64,000 nucleotides of DNA from Hoeflea sp. (GCA_019084245.1 JAHRFE010000026.1:248001-312000), one strand, 5' to 3'; positions 47,041 to 57,406 are shown, counted from the first letter of the stretch. Numbers and translations: made by a program. Notes: generated by a model from the sequence alone, not told the origin.

Positions 47041-48441
47041 GTGCACCAGAGTAAATCGAGTTTCGTTTCCCGCCTTGCCACCGTTCCCGCACTTGCCTTC
47101 CGCGTGGCTGCCCTGATCGGCATTGCCATGGCGCTGGGAACCGCGCCGGCAGCCGCGAACCCGAAATATGCGGGCATCGTCATTGACGCCAAGACCGGAA
47201 AGACACTCTACGCCCACGAGGCGGACCAGCAGCGCTATCCGGCGTCGCTGACCAAGATGATGACCTTGTACATGATCTTCGAGGCGCTGGAACGCGGCAA
47301 GGTCAAGCTCGATACGCGGGTCAAGTTTTCCGCCAATGCCGCCAAGGAGCCACCCACCAAGATCGGTATCGGCGCCGGCAAATCGGTCACGGTCGAGCAG
47401 ATCATCTATTCGCTGGTGACAAAGTCGGCCAATGACGCCTCGACGGCAATCGCCGAGCATCTGGGTGGCTCGGAAGCCAAATTCGCCAGCATGATGACCG
47501 CCAAGGCCCGCTCGCTCGGCATGAGCAAGACCACGTTCCGCAATGCCCACGGACTGCCGAACTCAGGTCAGGTGACCACTGCCCGCGACATGGCCAAACT
47601 CGGTATTGCGCTTCGCGAGCACTATCCGCGCCAGTACAAGTATTTTTCTGCCCGGTCGTTCAAACTCGGCGGCAGCACGTTCGGCAACCACAACCGGCTG
47701 CTCGGCACCGTGCGCGGCGTTGACGGCATCAAGACCGGCTATATCCGTTCGTCGGGGTTTAATCTTGTAACCTCGGTGGTTGATCGCGACCGTTCGATCG
47801 TCGCCGTCGTCATGGGCGGGCGAACCGGCGCGAGCCGCAATGCGCAGATGAAGGATCTTATCTCGCGGTATCTGCTCAAGGCCTCAACCCGCGGCAGCGG
47901 CAATCTGATTGCCCGTGGCGCCGTGTCCAATATGGAAGTCGCCTCGAGCGCGTTCGAACTGCCCAGGGTCGGCCCGATTCCGGAGCGCCGGCATGACGGC
48001 GATGCCCGGATTGCGCTCGCCTACGCCGCCCCCACGCCTGCTCCGGTTGTCGGACGCGAGGCGCTGGCGAAGTCGTTGCAGGCCCAGAAAATCGCAATTC
48101 CGATTCCCGCCCCGGCGCTTGTGCCGCCGATGCCGGTGGACACGGGTGCGGCTGATTCAATCGACCCGGTGACCACCGCATCGACGGCTTCCATGAGCGG
48201 CTGGATGATCCAGATCGGCGCAACGCCCGATCGCGACTCGGCGCTGAAGCTGCTGGCCCGCGCGCAAAACCAGGGCGTCAAGGCGCTGAACGGCGCCGAA
48301 CCCTTCACGATGGCCTATGCGGCAAACAATGGACAGCTTTACCGGGCCCGTTTCGGCGGATTTGACGGTCAGGCATCTGCGGCAAGCGCCTGCAAGGCCC
48401 TAGAAAAGAAAGGGTTTGCCTGCTGGGCAACCGCCAACTGA
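47041..48441 (+). CDS. Penicillin-binding D-alanyl-D-alanine carboxypeptidase with SPOR domain
   Basis: 466 aa from GTG 47041. Signal peptide (about residues 1-40, ending PAAA). The peptidase S11 core has S-x-x-K in PASLTKMM, S-x-N in TKSANDAST and K-T-G in GIKTGYI. A Pro-rich linker (about 320-375) is followed by a SPOR peptidoglycan-binding domain (GWMIQIGATPDRDSALKLL to the end). Trims stem peptides, probably at the division site where SPOR binds denuded glycan. Confidence 0.94.
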   Translation: MHQSKSSFVSRLATVPALAFRVAALIGIAMALGTAPAAANPKYAGIVIDAKTGKTLYAHEADQQRYPASLTKMMTLYMIFEALERGKVKLDTRVKFSANAAKEPPTKIGIGAGKSVTVEQIIYSLVTKSANDASTAIAEHLGGSEAKFASMMTAKARSLGMSKTTFRNAHGLPNSGQVTTARDMAKLGIALREHYPRQYKYFSARSFKLGGSTFGNHNRLLGTVRGVDGIKTGYIRSSGFNLVTSVVDRDRSIVAVVMGGRTGASRNAQMKDLISRYLLKASTRGSGNLIARGAVSNMEVASSAFELPRVGPIPERRHDGDARIALAYAAPTPAPVVGREALAKSLQAQKIAIPIPAPALVPPMPVDTGAADSIDPVTTASTASMSGWMIQIGATPDRDSALKLLARAQNQGVKALNGAEPFTMAYAANNGQLYRARFGGFDGQASAASACKALEKKGFACWATAN

Positions 48442-48523
48442 TCCGCAGCGCCTGTTTTGCGTTGCGGCCGGAAGTCCCAATTCCGGAAATATCCACGTTT
48501 TTTGTACTGCGTATTCGGGGAAA

Positions 48524-49219
48524 TCAGTCATGTCGACTCAAGAGAACAGCCTTGGCCTCATTAATCCGGCCGGCAAGAAACGTCGAACCGCCCGCATCGG
48601 GATGCATCCGCTTCATGAGGCGGCGATGCGCCTCGCGGATCTCGGCTTCACTCGCCCCCGCAGCAAGACCAAGGATCTCGTAGGCCTCCTTCTGTGTCAT
48701 GGCGCCCGTGCCTGGCGCAGCGCCCAGCCCCGCGTCCTCCTCCGTATCAAAGCCGGCACGCCAGTCGGGCATGCGGCGGTCAAGATACGCCTCCAGTAGT
48801 CCCAGGCTTTCGGCGTCCCGCGACAGCTCGGAATGCAGCTGGATGAGCTCCGCCTCCTCCAGCGCATTGAGTTCCTGGCCTTCGAAACTGCCGGCAAGGA
48901 CGAGGCCGTTCATTTCGCCGGTGTCGAGATCCAGCGCCATTTCCAGCGCCGCCGAGCGGACGTAGGACTGGCCTCCGGGCTGGCGCGTGGCGCGCGAGGC
49001 GCTGCGGGCGCGGCTGAACAGCATCAGCGAAAAAGCCAGCAACGGCACACCGAGACCGGCACGGCCAATCAACGTCATGATCAGGCCCACTGCGGCCATC
49101 ATCGCCGGAAGCGCATAGCGCAGCGTGGCGGCAATCGCCGTCGGCCTCACGCTCACCAGCGCGGCGAGCACAGCAAGCAGGAGAAGAAGTCCACCGAAAA
49201 ACACTGCGATCGGGCTCAT
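48524..49219 (-). CDS. Membrane-anchored J-domain protein (DnaJ-like)
   Basis: 231 aa from ATG 49219, which overlaps the VWA stop codon (TGATG). Two to three N-terminal hydrophobic segments (1-30, 36-70), a cytoplasmic middle region with ALDLDTGEMNGLVLAGSFEG, and a C-terminal J domain (about 175-231) with HPD in LMKRMHPDAGGS. This C-terminal J-domain layout resembles Tim14/DjlC-type co-chaperones that recruit Hsp70 to membranes. Coupled to the upstream VWA gene. Confidence 0.88.
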   Translation of the reverse strand: MSPIAVFFGGLLLLLAVLAALVSVRPTAIAATLRYALPAMMAAVGLIMTLIGRAGLGVPLLAFSLMLFSRARSASRATRQPGGQSYVRSAALEMALDLDTGEMNGLVLAGSFEGQELNALEEAELIQLHSELSRDAESLGLLEAYLDRRMPDWRAGFDTEEDAGLGAAPGTGAMTQKEAYEILGLAAGASEAEIREAHRRLMKRMHPDAGGSTFLAGRINEAKAVLLSRHD

Positions 49220-50004
49220 CAACGCTTGGCTCCCTTGTCCCCGGGTTGCCCCTTGCCGCCGGTCTTTACCGGACCCATCTGCCCGAGCAGCAGCGTTGCC
49301 GCCGCCCCGCCGGCTTTCTCGAGCGCCGGACGACCGCCGGTGGCGTAGGTCGCCACCGCGCGCAGCAAGGCCGCGAGTTCGGCTGCGGCATTGTGATCGA
49401 AGCGGACATAGGCGCCGCCGGTGACGCGGGCGATTTCGCGAAACCCCAGCGCTGCGGCGGGATCGTGGCCTTCATGAAACATGAAGCACGGGACCTTGCG
49501 CAGCGCCAGTTCGCCCGCAATCACGGCCAGTTTGTCGATGTCTTCCTCCATGGCGTCGCCGATATAGACCAGCGCGCTCACGGGCCGCGACTTTGCCTCA
49601 TCGGCGACATGGCGCAGAACCCTGCCGATCTGGGTCTGGCCGCCGCGGCAGTCGATCCGGGTCATGAGGTTGGCCAGCTGGGTGGTGTCAGTGACCCAGC
49701 GCGAAGCGCGGCACTCGCCAAGGCCGCGGAAATACACCAGCTGGACCGAGAGTTGCGCCGTCTTTCCCACCGCACCGAACATCTCCGCCTGCAATTTGCA
49801 GGCGCTGTCCCAGGTCGGCTGGCGGCTCATGGTGGCGTCGAGCGCAAAGGCCAGTCGCCCCGATCCCGCCGCACCCGGGACAAGGGACTTTGCGGCGCTC
49901 AGAAAGGCGGCGATCTCGGAGCGGGAGGACGCCGGCGCGCTGTCAGGAACAGTCGCGCCGCTCCTTGAAATCGCCTTGTCGGGTCCGGTCTTGTCTTTGG
50001 CCAT
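49219..50004 (-). CDS. VWA-domain protein, cytoplasmic
   Basis: 261 aa from ATG 50004; no signal peptide. A disordered N-terminus (1-30) is followed by a von Willebrand factor A fold. The MIDAS motif is LDATMS (DxTxS variant), and its later aspartate is in VYIGDAMEEDIDKL. The C-terminus is Gly/Lys-rich. Translationally coupled to a membrane J-domain protein, so the pair may form a membrane chaperone or assembly system. Function not known. Confidence 0.85.
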   Translation of the reverse strand: MAKDKTGPDKAISRSGATVPDSAPASSRSEIAAFLSAAKSLVPGAAGSGRLAFALDATMSRQPTWDSACKLQAEMFGAVGKTAQLSVQLVYFRGLGECRASRWVTDTTQLANLMTRIDCRGGQTQIGRVLRHVADEAKSRPVSALVYIGDAMEEDIDKLAVIAGELALRKVPCFMFHEGHDPAAALGFREIARVTGGAYVRFDHNAAAELAALLRAVATYATGGRPALEKAGGAAATLLLGQMGPVKTGGKGQPGDKGAKR

Positions 50005-50137
50005 CGTGGACGTGTCTACCCTTGGACTGAATTGCGAGCCCCGGTGACGGCTGGTCAGCACGCCTTGACCCGGAGCCTATGTGGTCAATGTGGCGTTTTG
50101 CGCAACGAACACAAGAGCCCCGCGGCTGCATGCCGCT

Positions 50138-50575
50138 CTACAGAAGCCCGAGACCCGCCAGTTCCCGCTTGAGTTCGGCGGGAAGATCGCCGCCGTCCGT
50201 ACCGGATACGCCGAAATCCGGCGGCGCATCGTTCGGATCAAGATAGCGCCAGCCTTGAAACGGCCGCCGCGGCGCCCAGGATGTTTCGTGCAACACCGGC
50301 TCAAGCACCAGATTGCAGCGGGAAACACCATCGGCATCGATGAACGGGCGAATGTCGAGAAAGCGCTGCCGGGCCTGGATGTTGCCCTTGATCACCCAGT
50401 ACAGAGAACCGCCATCGATGAGTTCGGCGGCGCGCTTGGGGAGCATGCGGGTGGTGTGGAACTGCTCGGGCGACTGTCCGGCAGCCTTCATCGCCGCCAG
50501 CCGGCGCGCGATCCAGTCCTGCAGGTCCTCGACGCTTTCGGCGCCGACGCAGAGTTTGAGAAGGTGTAGAGCCAT
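50138..50575 (-). CDS. DUF1489 family protein
   Basis: 145 aa from ATG 50575. Matches the DUF1489 pattern: MALHLLKLCVG, RMLPKRAAELIDGGSLYWVIKG and GWRYLDPNDAPPD. An alphaproteobacterial family, often near lysR or sda genes, of unknown activity. Confidence 0.9.
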   Translation of the reverse strand: MALHLLKLCVGAESVEDLQDWIARRLAAMKAAGQSPEQFHTTRMLPKRAAELIDGGSLYWVIKGNIQARQRFLDIRPFIDADGVSRCNLVLEPVLHETSWAPRRPFQGWRYLDPNDAPPDFGVSGTDGGDLPAELKRELAGLGLL

Positions 50576-50665
50576 TCGGGATACTTCGGGCGCGCGGCGC
50601 GACGGGTCAACCCGGCACGGTCCGATTAATGATGCCGTCCACAGGCTCAACAGCGATCTACCGGC

Positions 50666-52066
<1,401 letters not shown>

Positions 52067-52175
52067 GGGGGGCGGATTCTCCAGTGACGATCGCACTTTA
52101 CATGCGCATCCAAGGCCAGGCCGTCAATTCCCCGACCTGCCATGCCGCTCAAACGACAGCGCCAGGACCATAAAG

Positions 52176-52208
52176 AAAAACAGCGCCGACCGGTCCGGTC
52201 AGGCGCTG
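52176..52208 (-). terminator. Rho-independent terminator of the 33-residue gene
   Basis: CAGCGCC-GACCGG / CCGGTC-A-GGCGCTG stem of 13 pairs, followed on the minus strand by TTTTTCTTT. It begins about 40 bases past the small ORF stop. Confidence 0.85.
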
Positions 52209-52246
52209 CCTTGTCTAATTGTACTTCTGTCTTATTGCACGTTCGC

Positions 52247-52348
52247 TCAGATGCCGCCGAAAAGGTAGGCCAGTGCGAGAATTCCCGAAAAACCGATCAC
52301 TGCGCGGGCGGTGATGCCCCAGCATGATTTCTGTACGGTATCTTCCAT
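52247..52348 (-). CDS. Membrane microprotein (33 aa)
   Basis: ATG 52348 has GGAG six bases upstream. The product begins MEDTVQKSCWGITARAV, then one hydrophobic helix (residues 17-31, VIGFSGILALAYLFG) and ends at residue 33. A strong terminator follows, so it is a monocistronic unit. It is too short for common ORF thresholds, and I do not recognise a family. Confidence 0.65.
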   Translation of the reverse strand: MEDTVQKSCWGITARAVIGFSGILALAYLFGGI

Positions 52349-52655
52349 GGTTACTCCGGTTGATGTGGCAATATCAGGCCGCGTCATCCCTTCGGACTCG
52401 CTCGGCGCAGAGCCGGGTGTTTAACGAAGCAGTAATCTTTTCGCAACTGCGAAAACGGCGAATCGGTGGCAGATTATTCACAGCAGTCATTCGCCTTGCA
52501 CATGGCTCCATATGAAATCAAGGACTTGCCGGAAAACCTTCGAATCACGCTTCCGGCCTGCATCCACAATTTGACCACAAGAGTTATAAAATGGTTACCA
52601 GAGCGACGTTGCAGAAGGCTTTGCCAAGTGCCGTCGGGCATGCCAAAAGCACGTC
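52349..52655. other. Intergenic region between microprotein and DUF599 gene
   Basis: 307 bases, AT-richer than its surroundings, between divergent genes; it must contain both promoters. I see no terminator, RNA gene or known operator here. Confidence 0.35.
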
Positions 52656-53351
52656 ATGACCAACTATGATTATCTGGCGATCGCCTGGTTCGCGCTGTCC
52701 TGGTTCGTGTTCTCGCTGGCGTCGAACAATCACCTGCCAATCCGGCGGGTGAGCCTGACCACGGCAATGAACCAGCACCGCACGCGCTGGATGCACGTGG
52801 CCGCGCGACGCGACCTGAGGATGATCGACACCGCGATCATGGCGGGACTGCAGAACGGCACCGCGTTCTTTGCCTCCACCACGATCTTCGCCATCGGCGG
52901 ATGTTTCGCGCTGCTTGGCGCCACCGAGCGGGTGCTGGCGATTGCCGATGATCTGCCCATTCCGCTCGACTCCGACCCGGCCGCGTTTGAGCTCAAGGTG
53001 TTCGGGCTGATCGCGATCTTCGCCTATGCGTTCTTCAAGTTCGGCTGGTCCTACCGGCTGTTCAACTACTCCTCGATCCTGTTCGGCGCGATCCCGATGA
53101 AAGCCGACCTGCCCGACGACCATAAGGAACTCGATGCCGCCGCCAACCGGGCCGCATCGCTCAATATCCTGGCCGGGCGGCATTTCAACGCCGGGCTCAG
53201 GGCCATCTTCCTGTCGATCGGATATCTCGGCTGGTTTGCCGGACCATTTGTGCTGATGGGCTCGACGACGCTGGTGATTCTGGTGCTGCTCAGACGTCAG
53301 TTCTTCTCGAATGCGCGCACCGCGATCCTGAAGGACACCATCCTGCCGTGA
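52656..53351 (+). CDS. DUF599 membrane protein
   Basis: 231 aa with about four hydrophobic segments. Family features: N-terminal YDYLAIAWFALSWFVFSLAS, RIDTAIMAGLQNGTAFFASTT-like region, FGWSYRLFNYSSILFGAIP. Function of DUF599 is unknown. It overlaps the DUF3253 gene by 4 bases. Confidence 0.9.
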   Translation: MTNYDYLAIAWFALSWFVFSLASNNHLPIRRVSLTTAMNQHRTRWMHVAARRDLRMIDTAIMAGLQNGTAFFASTTIFAIGGCFALLGATERVLAIADDLPIPLDSDPAAFELKVFGLIAIFAYAFFKFGWSYRLFNYSSILFGAIPMKADLPDDHKELDAAANRAASLNILAGRHFNAGLRAIFLSIGYLGWFAGPFVLMGSTTLVILVLLRRQFFSNARTAILKDTILP

Positions 53352-53656
53352 CACAACCGACCTCTCCCCGACCGGTTCCGGGCGCGGCGGCGCTGCGCGC
53401 GGCCATCCTTGATCTTCTCAACGCCGCCGGTCCCGGCAAGAGCATCAGCCCGTTTGACGCCGCGCGCGCCCTTGTCGGATCGGATGAGAAGCAATGGAGC
53501 CGGCTGATGAAGCCGCTGCGCGCTGTTGCGGTCGACATGGCCAAGGCCGGCGAAGTTGAAATCCGCCGCAAGGGCAAGATTGTGGACCCGGCCGGCTTTC
53601 GCGGCGTCTACCGCCTTGCCCTCCCCGGTCTTGAGCCAGGCCAAGACACCGCATGA
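53348..53656 (+). CDS. DUF3253 protein (winged-helix-like)
   Basis: 102 aa. The pattern AAILDLLNAAGPGKSISPFDAAR and VAVDMAKAGEVEIRRKGKIVDP is typical of DUF3253, a small domain predicted to adopt a winged-helix-like fold. It overlaps both neighbours by 4 bases, so the three genes DUF599-DUF3253-EamA are coupled. Confidence 0.88.
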   Translation: MTQPTSPRPVPGAAALRAAILDLLNAAGPGKSISPFDAARALVGSDEKQWSRLMKPLRAVAVDMAKAGEVEIRRKGKIVDPAGFRGVYRLALPGLEPGQDTA

Positions 53657-54579
53657 GCCCGGTTCAGAAGCTGCGCGCGCCGACCCGGCTGGATATGGCG
53701 CTGATGCTGTTGACCGCGCTGATCTGGGCGTCGGCTTTCGTGGCGATCCGCGTCGCGGTGCCGGAAGCCGGGCCTGTCTGGCTGGCCGCGATCCGCGTCG
53801 GCCTCGGCTTTGTCGTGCTGCTGCCTTACGCGATCTGGCGCGGCATGGTGTGGCCGTCGTCGCGCCGACAATGGATCCTGATCGGCGGCATGGCTGTGCT
53901 CAACATGGTGATCCCGTTTTCGCTGCTAGCATGGGCCGGGAAAACGCTCGACGCCGGCGTGCTGTCGCTGCTGATGGGGACCGGGCCATTCTTGGCGCTG
54001 ATCGGCAGCCACATCATGACCGATGACGACCGTCTCACGCCACGGAAACTGGTCTCGGTCACCCTGGGTTTCGCGGGCATCCTGATCGTGGTCGGGCCAA
54101 GCGCTGTGGCGGGACTTGGCGCGGGGTCGCTTGAGGCCAAGCTCGCAGCTCTTGGCGCGTCGCTTTGTTATGTGACGGCGGGGCTCCTGATCCGCAAGAT
54201 CGAGATGCCGCCGGTGCGTCTGGCCTGCCTGGCCCTGGGCCTGGGAACGGCGGCGCTCATCCCGATCGCGTTGATAACCTCGGGCGCTCCGCCTACGGGC
54301 TTGAGTGCGACCACAATGGCGGCCCTGGTGTATCTCGGCGTGTTTCCCACCGGTCTCGCCTATATCCTGCGCTTCCACCTGATCCGCACCATCGGCTATT
54401 CGAGGTTCTCGCTGTCGATCAACCTGATCCCGGTTTTTGGCGTGGCGCTGGGCGTTCTGCTTCTTGGCGAACCGCTGTCCCTGACCTTGATCGCAGCCCT
54501 CGCCTTGGTGCTGGCCGGGCTGTTTGTTGCCGGAGGTGGAAAGCGTCCGTCCTTGCCCGAGACAGGCGGCAGCGCTTAG
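53653..54579 (+). CDS. EamA/DMT-family exporter
   Basis: 308 aa, ten membrane helices in two EamA repeats (TALIWASAFVAIRVAVPEAGP at the start; LGASLCYVTAGLLIRKI for the second repeat). Drug/metabolite transporter family, usually an exporter of amino acids or related metabolites. Substrate not predictable. Confidence 0.9.
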   Translation: MSPVQKLRAPTRLDMALMLLTALIWASAFVAIRVAVPEAGPVWLAAIRVGLGFVVLLPYAIWRGMVWPSSRRQWILIGGMAVLNMVIPFSLLAWAGKTLDAGVLSLLMGTGPFLALIGSHIMTDDDRLTPRKLVSVTLGFAGILIVVGPSAVAGLGAGSLEAKLAALGASLCYVTAGLLIRKIEMPPVRLACLALGLGTAALIPIALITSGAPPTGLSATTMAALVYLGVFPTGLAYILRFHLIRTIGYSRFSLSINLIPVFGVALGVLLLGEPLSLTLIAALALVLAGLFVAGGGKRPSLPETGGSA

Positions 54580-54724
54580 CCCAGCCCGGCGGGTGAAGAA
54601 CCCAGTCCACTGACTGGAAACTTCACACGGCCGGCCTTTCCAAGATGCATCGGGCCACGCTTTTGCTAGGGTTCGAGCTGTGAGTCGGCGACACCAGCCA
54701 CGCAAGTTGCAGGGAGAGATCAAG

Positions 54725-55711
54725 GTGAGTGACGCTTCCGGCAAAGGATTGCCGATGCAGAAAACCGGGCGGCGGATCGAAATGCTCGACCTCGCCCGCG
54801 GACTGGCGCTGTTTGCCATGGCGAGCTACCATTTCTCCTGGGATCTTGAGCAGTTCGGCTATCTTGAACCGGCCACGACCACGACGGGATTGTTCAAGCT
54901 CTATGCCAGGTCGATTGCTGGAAGCTTTCTGTTCCTGGCCGGCGTCAGCCTGATGCTGGCGCATGGCTCCGGGCTGCGGCCACGGGCCTTTGCCAAGCGC
55001 CTGGCCATGGTTGGCGGGGCAGCGGCGCTGATCACGCTGGTCACGATTTTCGCTACGCCTGACAGTTTCATCTATTTCGGGATCCTGCATTCGATTGCCG
55101 CGGCAAGCGTGATCGGCGTCGCGTTCCTGCGGCTGCCGGGGCTGGTCACCATTCTCGCCGGGGTGGCTTGCCTCGTGCTGCCGCAAGTCTACCGCGACGC
55201 GTTTTTCAATCCGGCCTGGATCAACTGGATCGGCCTCTACACAATTCCCCCGCGATCCAATGATTTCGTGCCGCTGATGCCCTGGCTCGGGCCGTTTCTC
55301 ATCGGCATGGGATGCACAAAGATCGCAATGACAACAGGCGTGACCGCACGGCTTGCCGCAATGGGCGCCGACACCCACGCTGCGTCGCGCGTCACGCGGT
55401 TTTGCGGGCGTCACAGTCTGGCCTTTTATCTGGTGCATCAACCGGTGCTGATAGCGCTGGTCTGGACCGTATCGCTGGTAGCGCCTCCAGCACCTGTCGA
55501 CCCGCTGCCTGGGTTTGTCGCCGAGTGTGAAACCGGATGCGGCGCAGACAACGGCGCCGAATTCTGTAGGCGGTTTTGCGAATGCGTCACCGATGAGTTG
55601 CTTTCCAAGGGACTGTTCACCCCCTTTGTGGCGGGCGACATCACCCCTGATACGGATCCGCGCATACCGGCCATCGCCGAGCAGTGCACGGCGTTGTCAG
55701 CCGAGCCGTAA
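54725..55711 (+). CDS. DUF1624/HGSNAT-like membrane acyltransferase with Cys-rich tail
   Basis: 328 aa from GTG 54725, supported by AGGGAGAG upstream; a GTG at 54680 lacks a ribosome site. Polytopic: RRIEMLDLARGLALFAMASYHFSWDL, a heparan-alpha-glucosaminide N-acetyltransferase-like (DUF1624) start, then about eight helices and SLAFYLVHQPVLIA. The last 60 residues are soluble and hold six cysteines (ECETGCG, EFCRRFCECV, IAEQCTALS). Probably transfers acyl groups across the inner membrane; acceptor unknown. Confidence 0.85.
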   Translation: MSDASGKGLPMQKTGRRIEMLDLARGLALFAMASYHFSWDLEQFGYLEPATTTTGLFKLYARSIAGSFLFLAGVSLMLAHGSGLRPRAFAKRLAMVGGAAALITLVTIFATPDSFIYFGILHSIAAASVIGVAFLRLPGLVTILAGVACLVLPQVYRDAFFNPAWINWIGLYTIPPRSNDFVPLMPWLGPFLIGMGCTKIAMTTGVTARLAAMGADTHAASRVTRFCGRHSLAFYLVHQPVLIALVWTVSLVAPPAPVDPLPGFVAECETGCGADNGAEFCRRFCECVTDELLSKGLFTPFVAGDITPDTDPRIPAIAEQCTALSAEP

Positions 55712-55771
55712 GCCATTACCGTGTCACACAATAATGACCTATGGCCCGCCGTATTTAAGGAGCCGATCCGC

Positions 55772-56236
55772 ATGAACCCCTATCGGGCGAGACCGAACCA
55801 TATTCCATGGCCGCCGCTCCTGCTTGTCGGACTGAGCCTGGCGGCGATCGGGTTGAACCTCGGCGTGCCGATGCCGCTGATGCTCCCTGGCGCGAGGATG
55901 CTCGGCGGCGTGCTGATCGGCGCGGCGATCGGCATCGACCTGTGGGCCATGAGAACACTGCACGAGGCCCGCACCACCATATTGCCCAATCGCGGATCAA
56001 GTCACCTCGTCACCCACGGACCGTTCAGCTACAGCCGCAACCCGATCTATCTCGCCAACATGGTGCTGATGATCGGCATCGGATTTCTCTCTTTGAATGC
56101 CTGGTTCTTGGTGCTGGCCGTCATCAACGGAATTCTGACCCATTTTCTCGCGGTCAGGCGCGAGGAGAACCATCTCATCGCCAAATTCGGATATCAGTTC
56201 GAAACCTATTGCCGAAAGGTCCGGCGCTGGATCTGA
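55772..56236 (+). CDS. Isoprenylcysteine carboxyl methyltransferase-family protein
   Basis: 154 aa from ATG 55772 with AAGGAG upstream. Four hydrophobic helices and the C-terminal family motif: HGPFSYSRNPIYLANMVL, then AVRREENHLIAKFGYQFETYCRKVRRWI (SAM-binding region). Bacterial members methylate unknown lipophilic substrates. Confidence 0.9.
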   Translation: MNPYRARPNHIPWPPLLLVGLSLAAIGLNLGVPMPLMLPGARMLGGVLIGAAIGIDLWAMRTLHEARTTILPNRGSSHLVTHGPFSYSRNPIYLANMVLMIGIGFLSLNAWFLVLAVINGILTHFLAVRREENHLIAKFGYQFETYCRKVRRWI

Positions 56237-56514
56237 AGCGCGTCCTGCAGCAATTGCACTGGCTTCCGGCAGTCGAATCGACACTCCACGTCAGAAGCGC
56301 GAAAGCTTCCTTGAAATCCTGCATTCGGACATGCCTGCATCACAAGCAGCGCGGCCGGAGAGCATTTGTTAAAGTTTTAATAAACTCCTTAATCGGTTCT
56401 TACGATGACCAAGCATATTCTTCGTACTGAAAATTGAGATGGAAGTGTCCGCGCTGAAATGACGGCTTCATGGTCAGACAAGCGATCATTCCATTGATTT
56501 TCCGGGAGGCACAA

Positions 56515-56931
56515 ATGACGTTAGTGTTCGATCAGGTATCCCTGAGGAAAGTGGCTTCATTCATGTATGATGAAGAACCGCGCTTCCCGTTCAAGGCTAC
56601 GCAAAACGTGGCGCATATCCAGTATTCCCGCCGCAATCTTTCCTACATCATGACCCAGCGGTGTGCACTCAGACACATAGCGCGGTCGGGCGCGATCATC
56701 GAGCTTGCGGACTGTGTTGAACCACCGGATGCCCTGACGCTGGATCTGCCAGACGCCAATGCAGGCAAGATCGGCTGCATAAGATGGGGCAAGAATTCAG
56801 CCGTTTCCCGGAACGACAAGATCTCAATCCGGCTCCGGTTTCTGAAACTGCTTACAGAGCGGCAACTGGCGAGCGTTCTTGCGCACAGCACCCTGATTGA
56901 ACAGGATAACAACCTCACCTTTCTCACATAG
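56515..56931 (+). CDS. PilZ-like domain protein, degenerate
   Basis: 138 aa from ATG 56515 with GGGAGG upstream. The block RCALRHIARSGAIIELAD resembles the PilZ D/NxSxxG strand, and GKIGCIRWGKN with ISIRLRF resembles the following beta strands. The upstream RxxxR c-di-GMP arginines are not clear, so binding is doubtful. Rhizobial single-domain PilZ-like proteins are common; role unknown. Confidence 0.6.
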   Translation: MTLVFDQVSLRKVASFMYDEEPRFPFKATQNVAHIQYSRRNLSYIMTQRCALRHIARSGAIIELADCVEPPDALTLDLPDANAGKIGCIRWGKNSAVSRNDKISIRLRFLKLLTERQLASVLAHSTLIEQDNNLTFLT

Positions 56932-56968
56932 AAAGGTGCCGCAAGCCAGGCGCCCAGCGCTGTCCGGA

Positions 56969-57355
56969 TCAGGTGTTGACACCGATTTCGGCGAGACGGG
57001 TCAGGCAGGACTCCTCGATATTGTCGAGCTCCACCAGCGTTTCCTCGATATCCTTGCGCTTCTGGCGCAGGTCCTCGCGTTTTTCCTCCACCTTGCGCAT
57101 CAACAGCCGCAACTGCCCGGCTTCGCCCGGCGGATCCTTGTAGACCTGAATGATCTCGCGGATTTCGGCAACGGTGAAGCCGATGCGGCGGCCGCGCAGG
57201 ATTTCCTGGATCAGCCGCCGGTCAGCCGAGCGAAACAGCCGGGTACGGCCGCGACGCTCGGGCTGGATCAGCCCCTCGTCCTCGTAAAAGCGCAAGGTCC
57301 GGGTTGAAATGCCGAATTCGCGCGTCAACTCGGTGATGGTGTAATACTTGTCCAA
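56969..57355 (-). CDS. MerR-family transcriptional regulator
   Basis: 128 aa from TTG 57355 (no ATG before residue 80, and the HTH needs this start). Winged helix: YYTITELTREFGISTRTLRFYEDEGLI, then a dimer coiled coil (about 80-118). No metal-binding Cys cluster, so it resembles the LiuR/acyl-CoA type rather than a metal sensor. A probable operator lies 32-51 bases upstream. No target gene is adjacent other than mgtE. Confidence 0.88.
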   Translation of the reverse strand: MDKYYTITELTREFGISTRTLRFYEDEGLIQPERRGRTRLFRSADRRLIQEILRGRRIGFTVAEIREIIQVYKDPPGEAGQLRLLMRKVEEKREDLRQKRKDIEETLVELDNIEESCLTRLAEIGVNT

Positions 57356-57386
57356 TTGCGGATCGTTCCTGGAGACATGCGTGGCG

Positions 57387-57406
57387 ACTTACGCTTACGT
57401 ATAAGT
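57387..57406 (-). promoter_or_regulatory. Probable MerR operator in its own promoter
   Basis: ACTTATACGTAAGCGTAAGT (minus strand) has imperfect dyad symmetry (ACTTA...TAAGT) and follows TTGA, reading as a -35-like TTGACT. It resembles LiuR-type ACGTAA sites. Autoregulation is inferred. Confidence 0.55.

Noticed and set aside
52142-52327. 61-residue plus-strand frame
   Set aside because: Overlaps the microprotein and its terminator on the other strand; no ribosome site.
56367-56396. CtrA-type site (TTAA-N7-TTAA) before the PilZ-like gene
   Set aside because: TTAA copies are present but their spacing is not seven bases.
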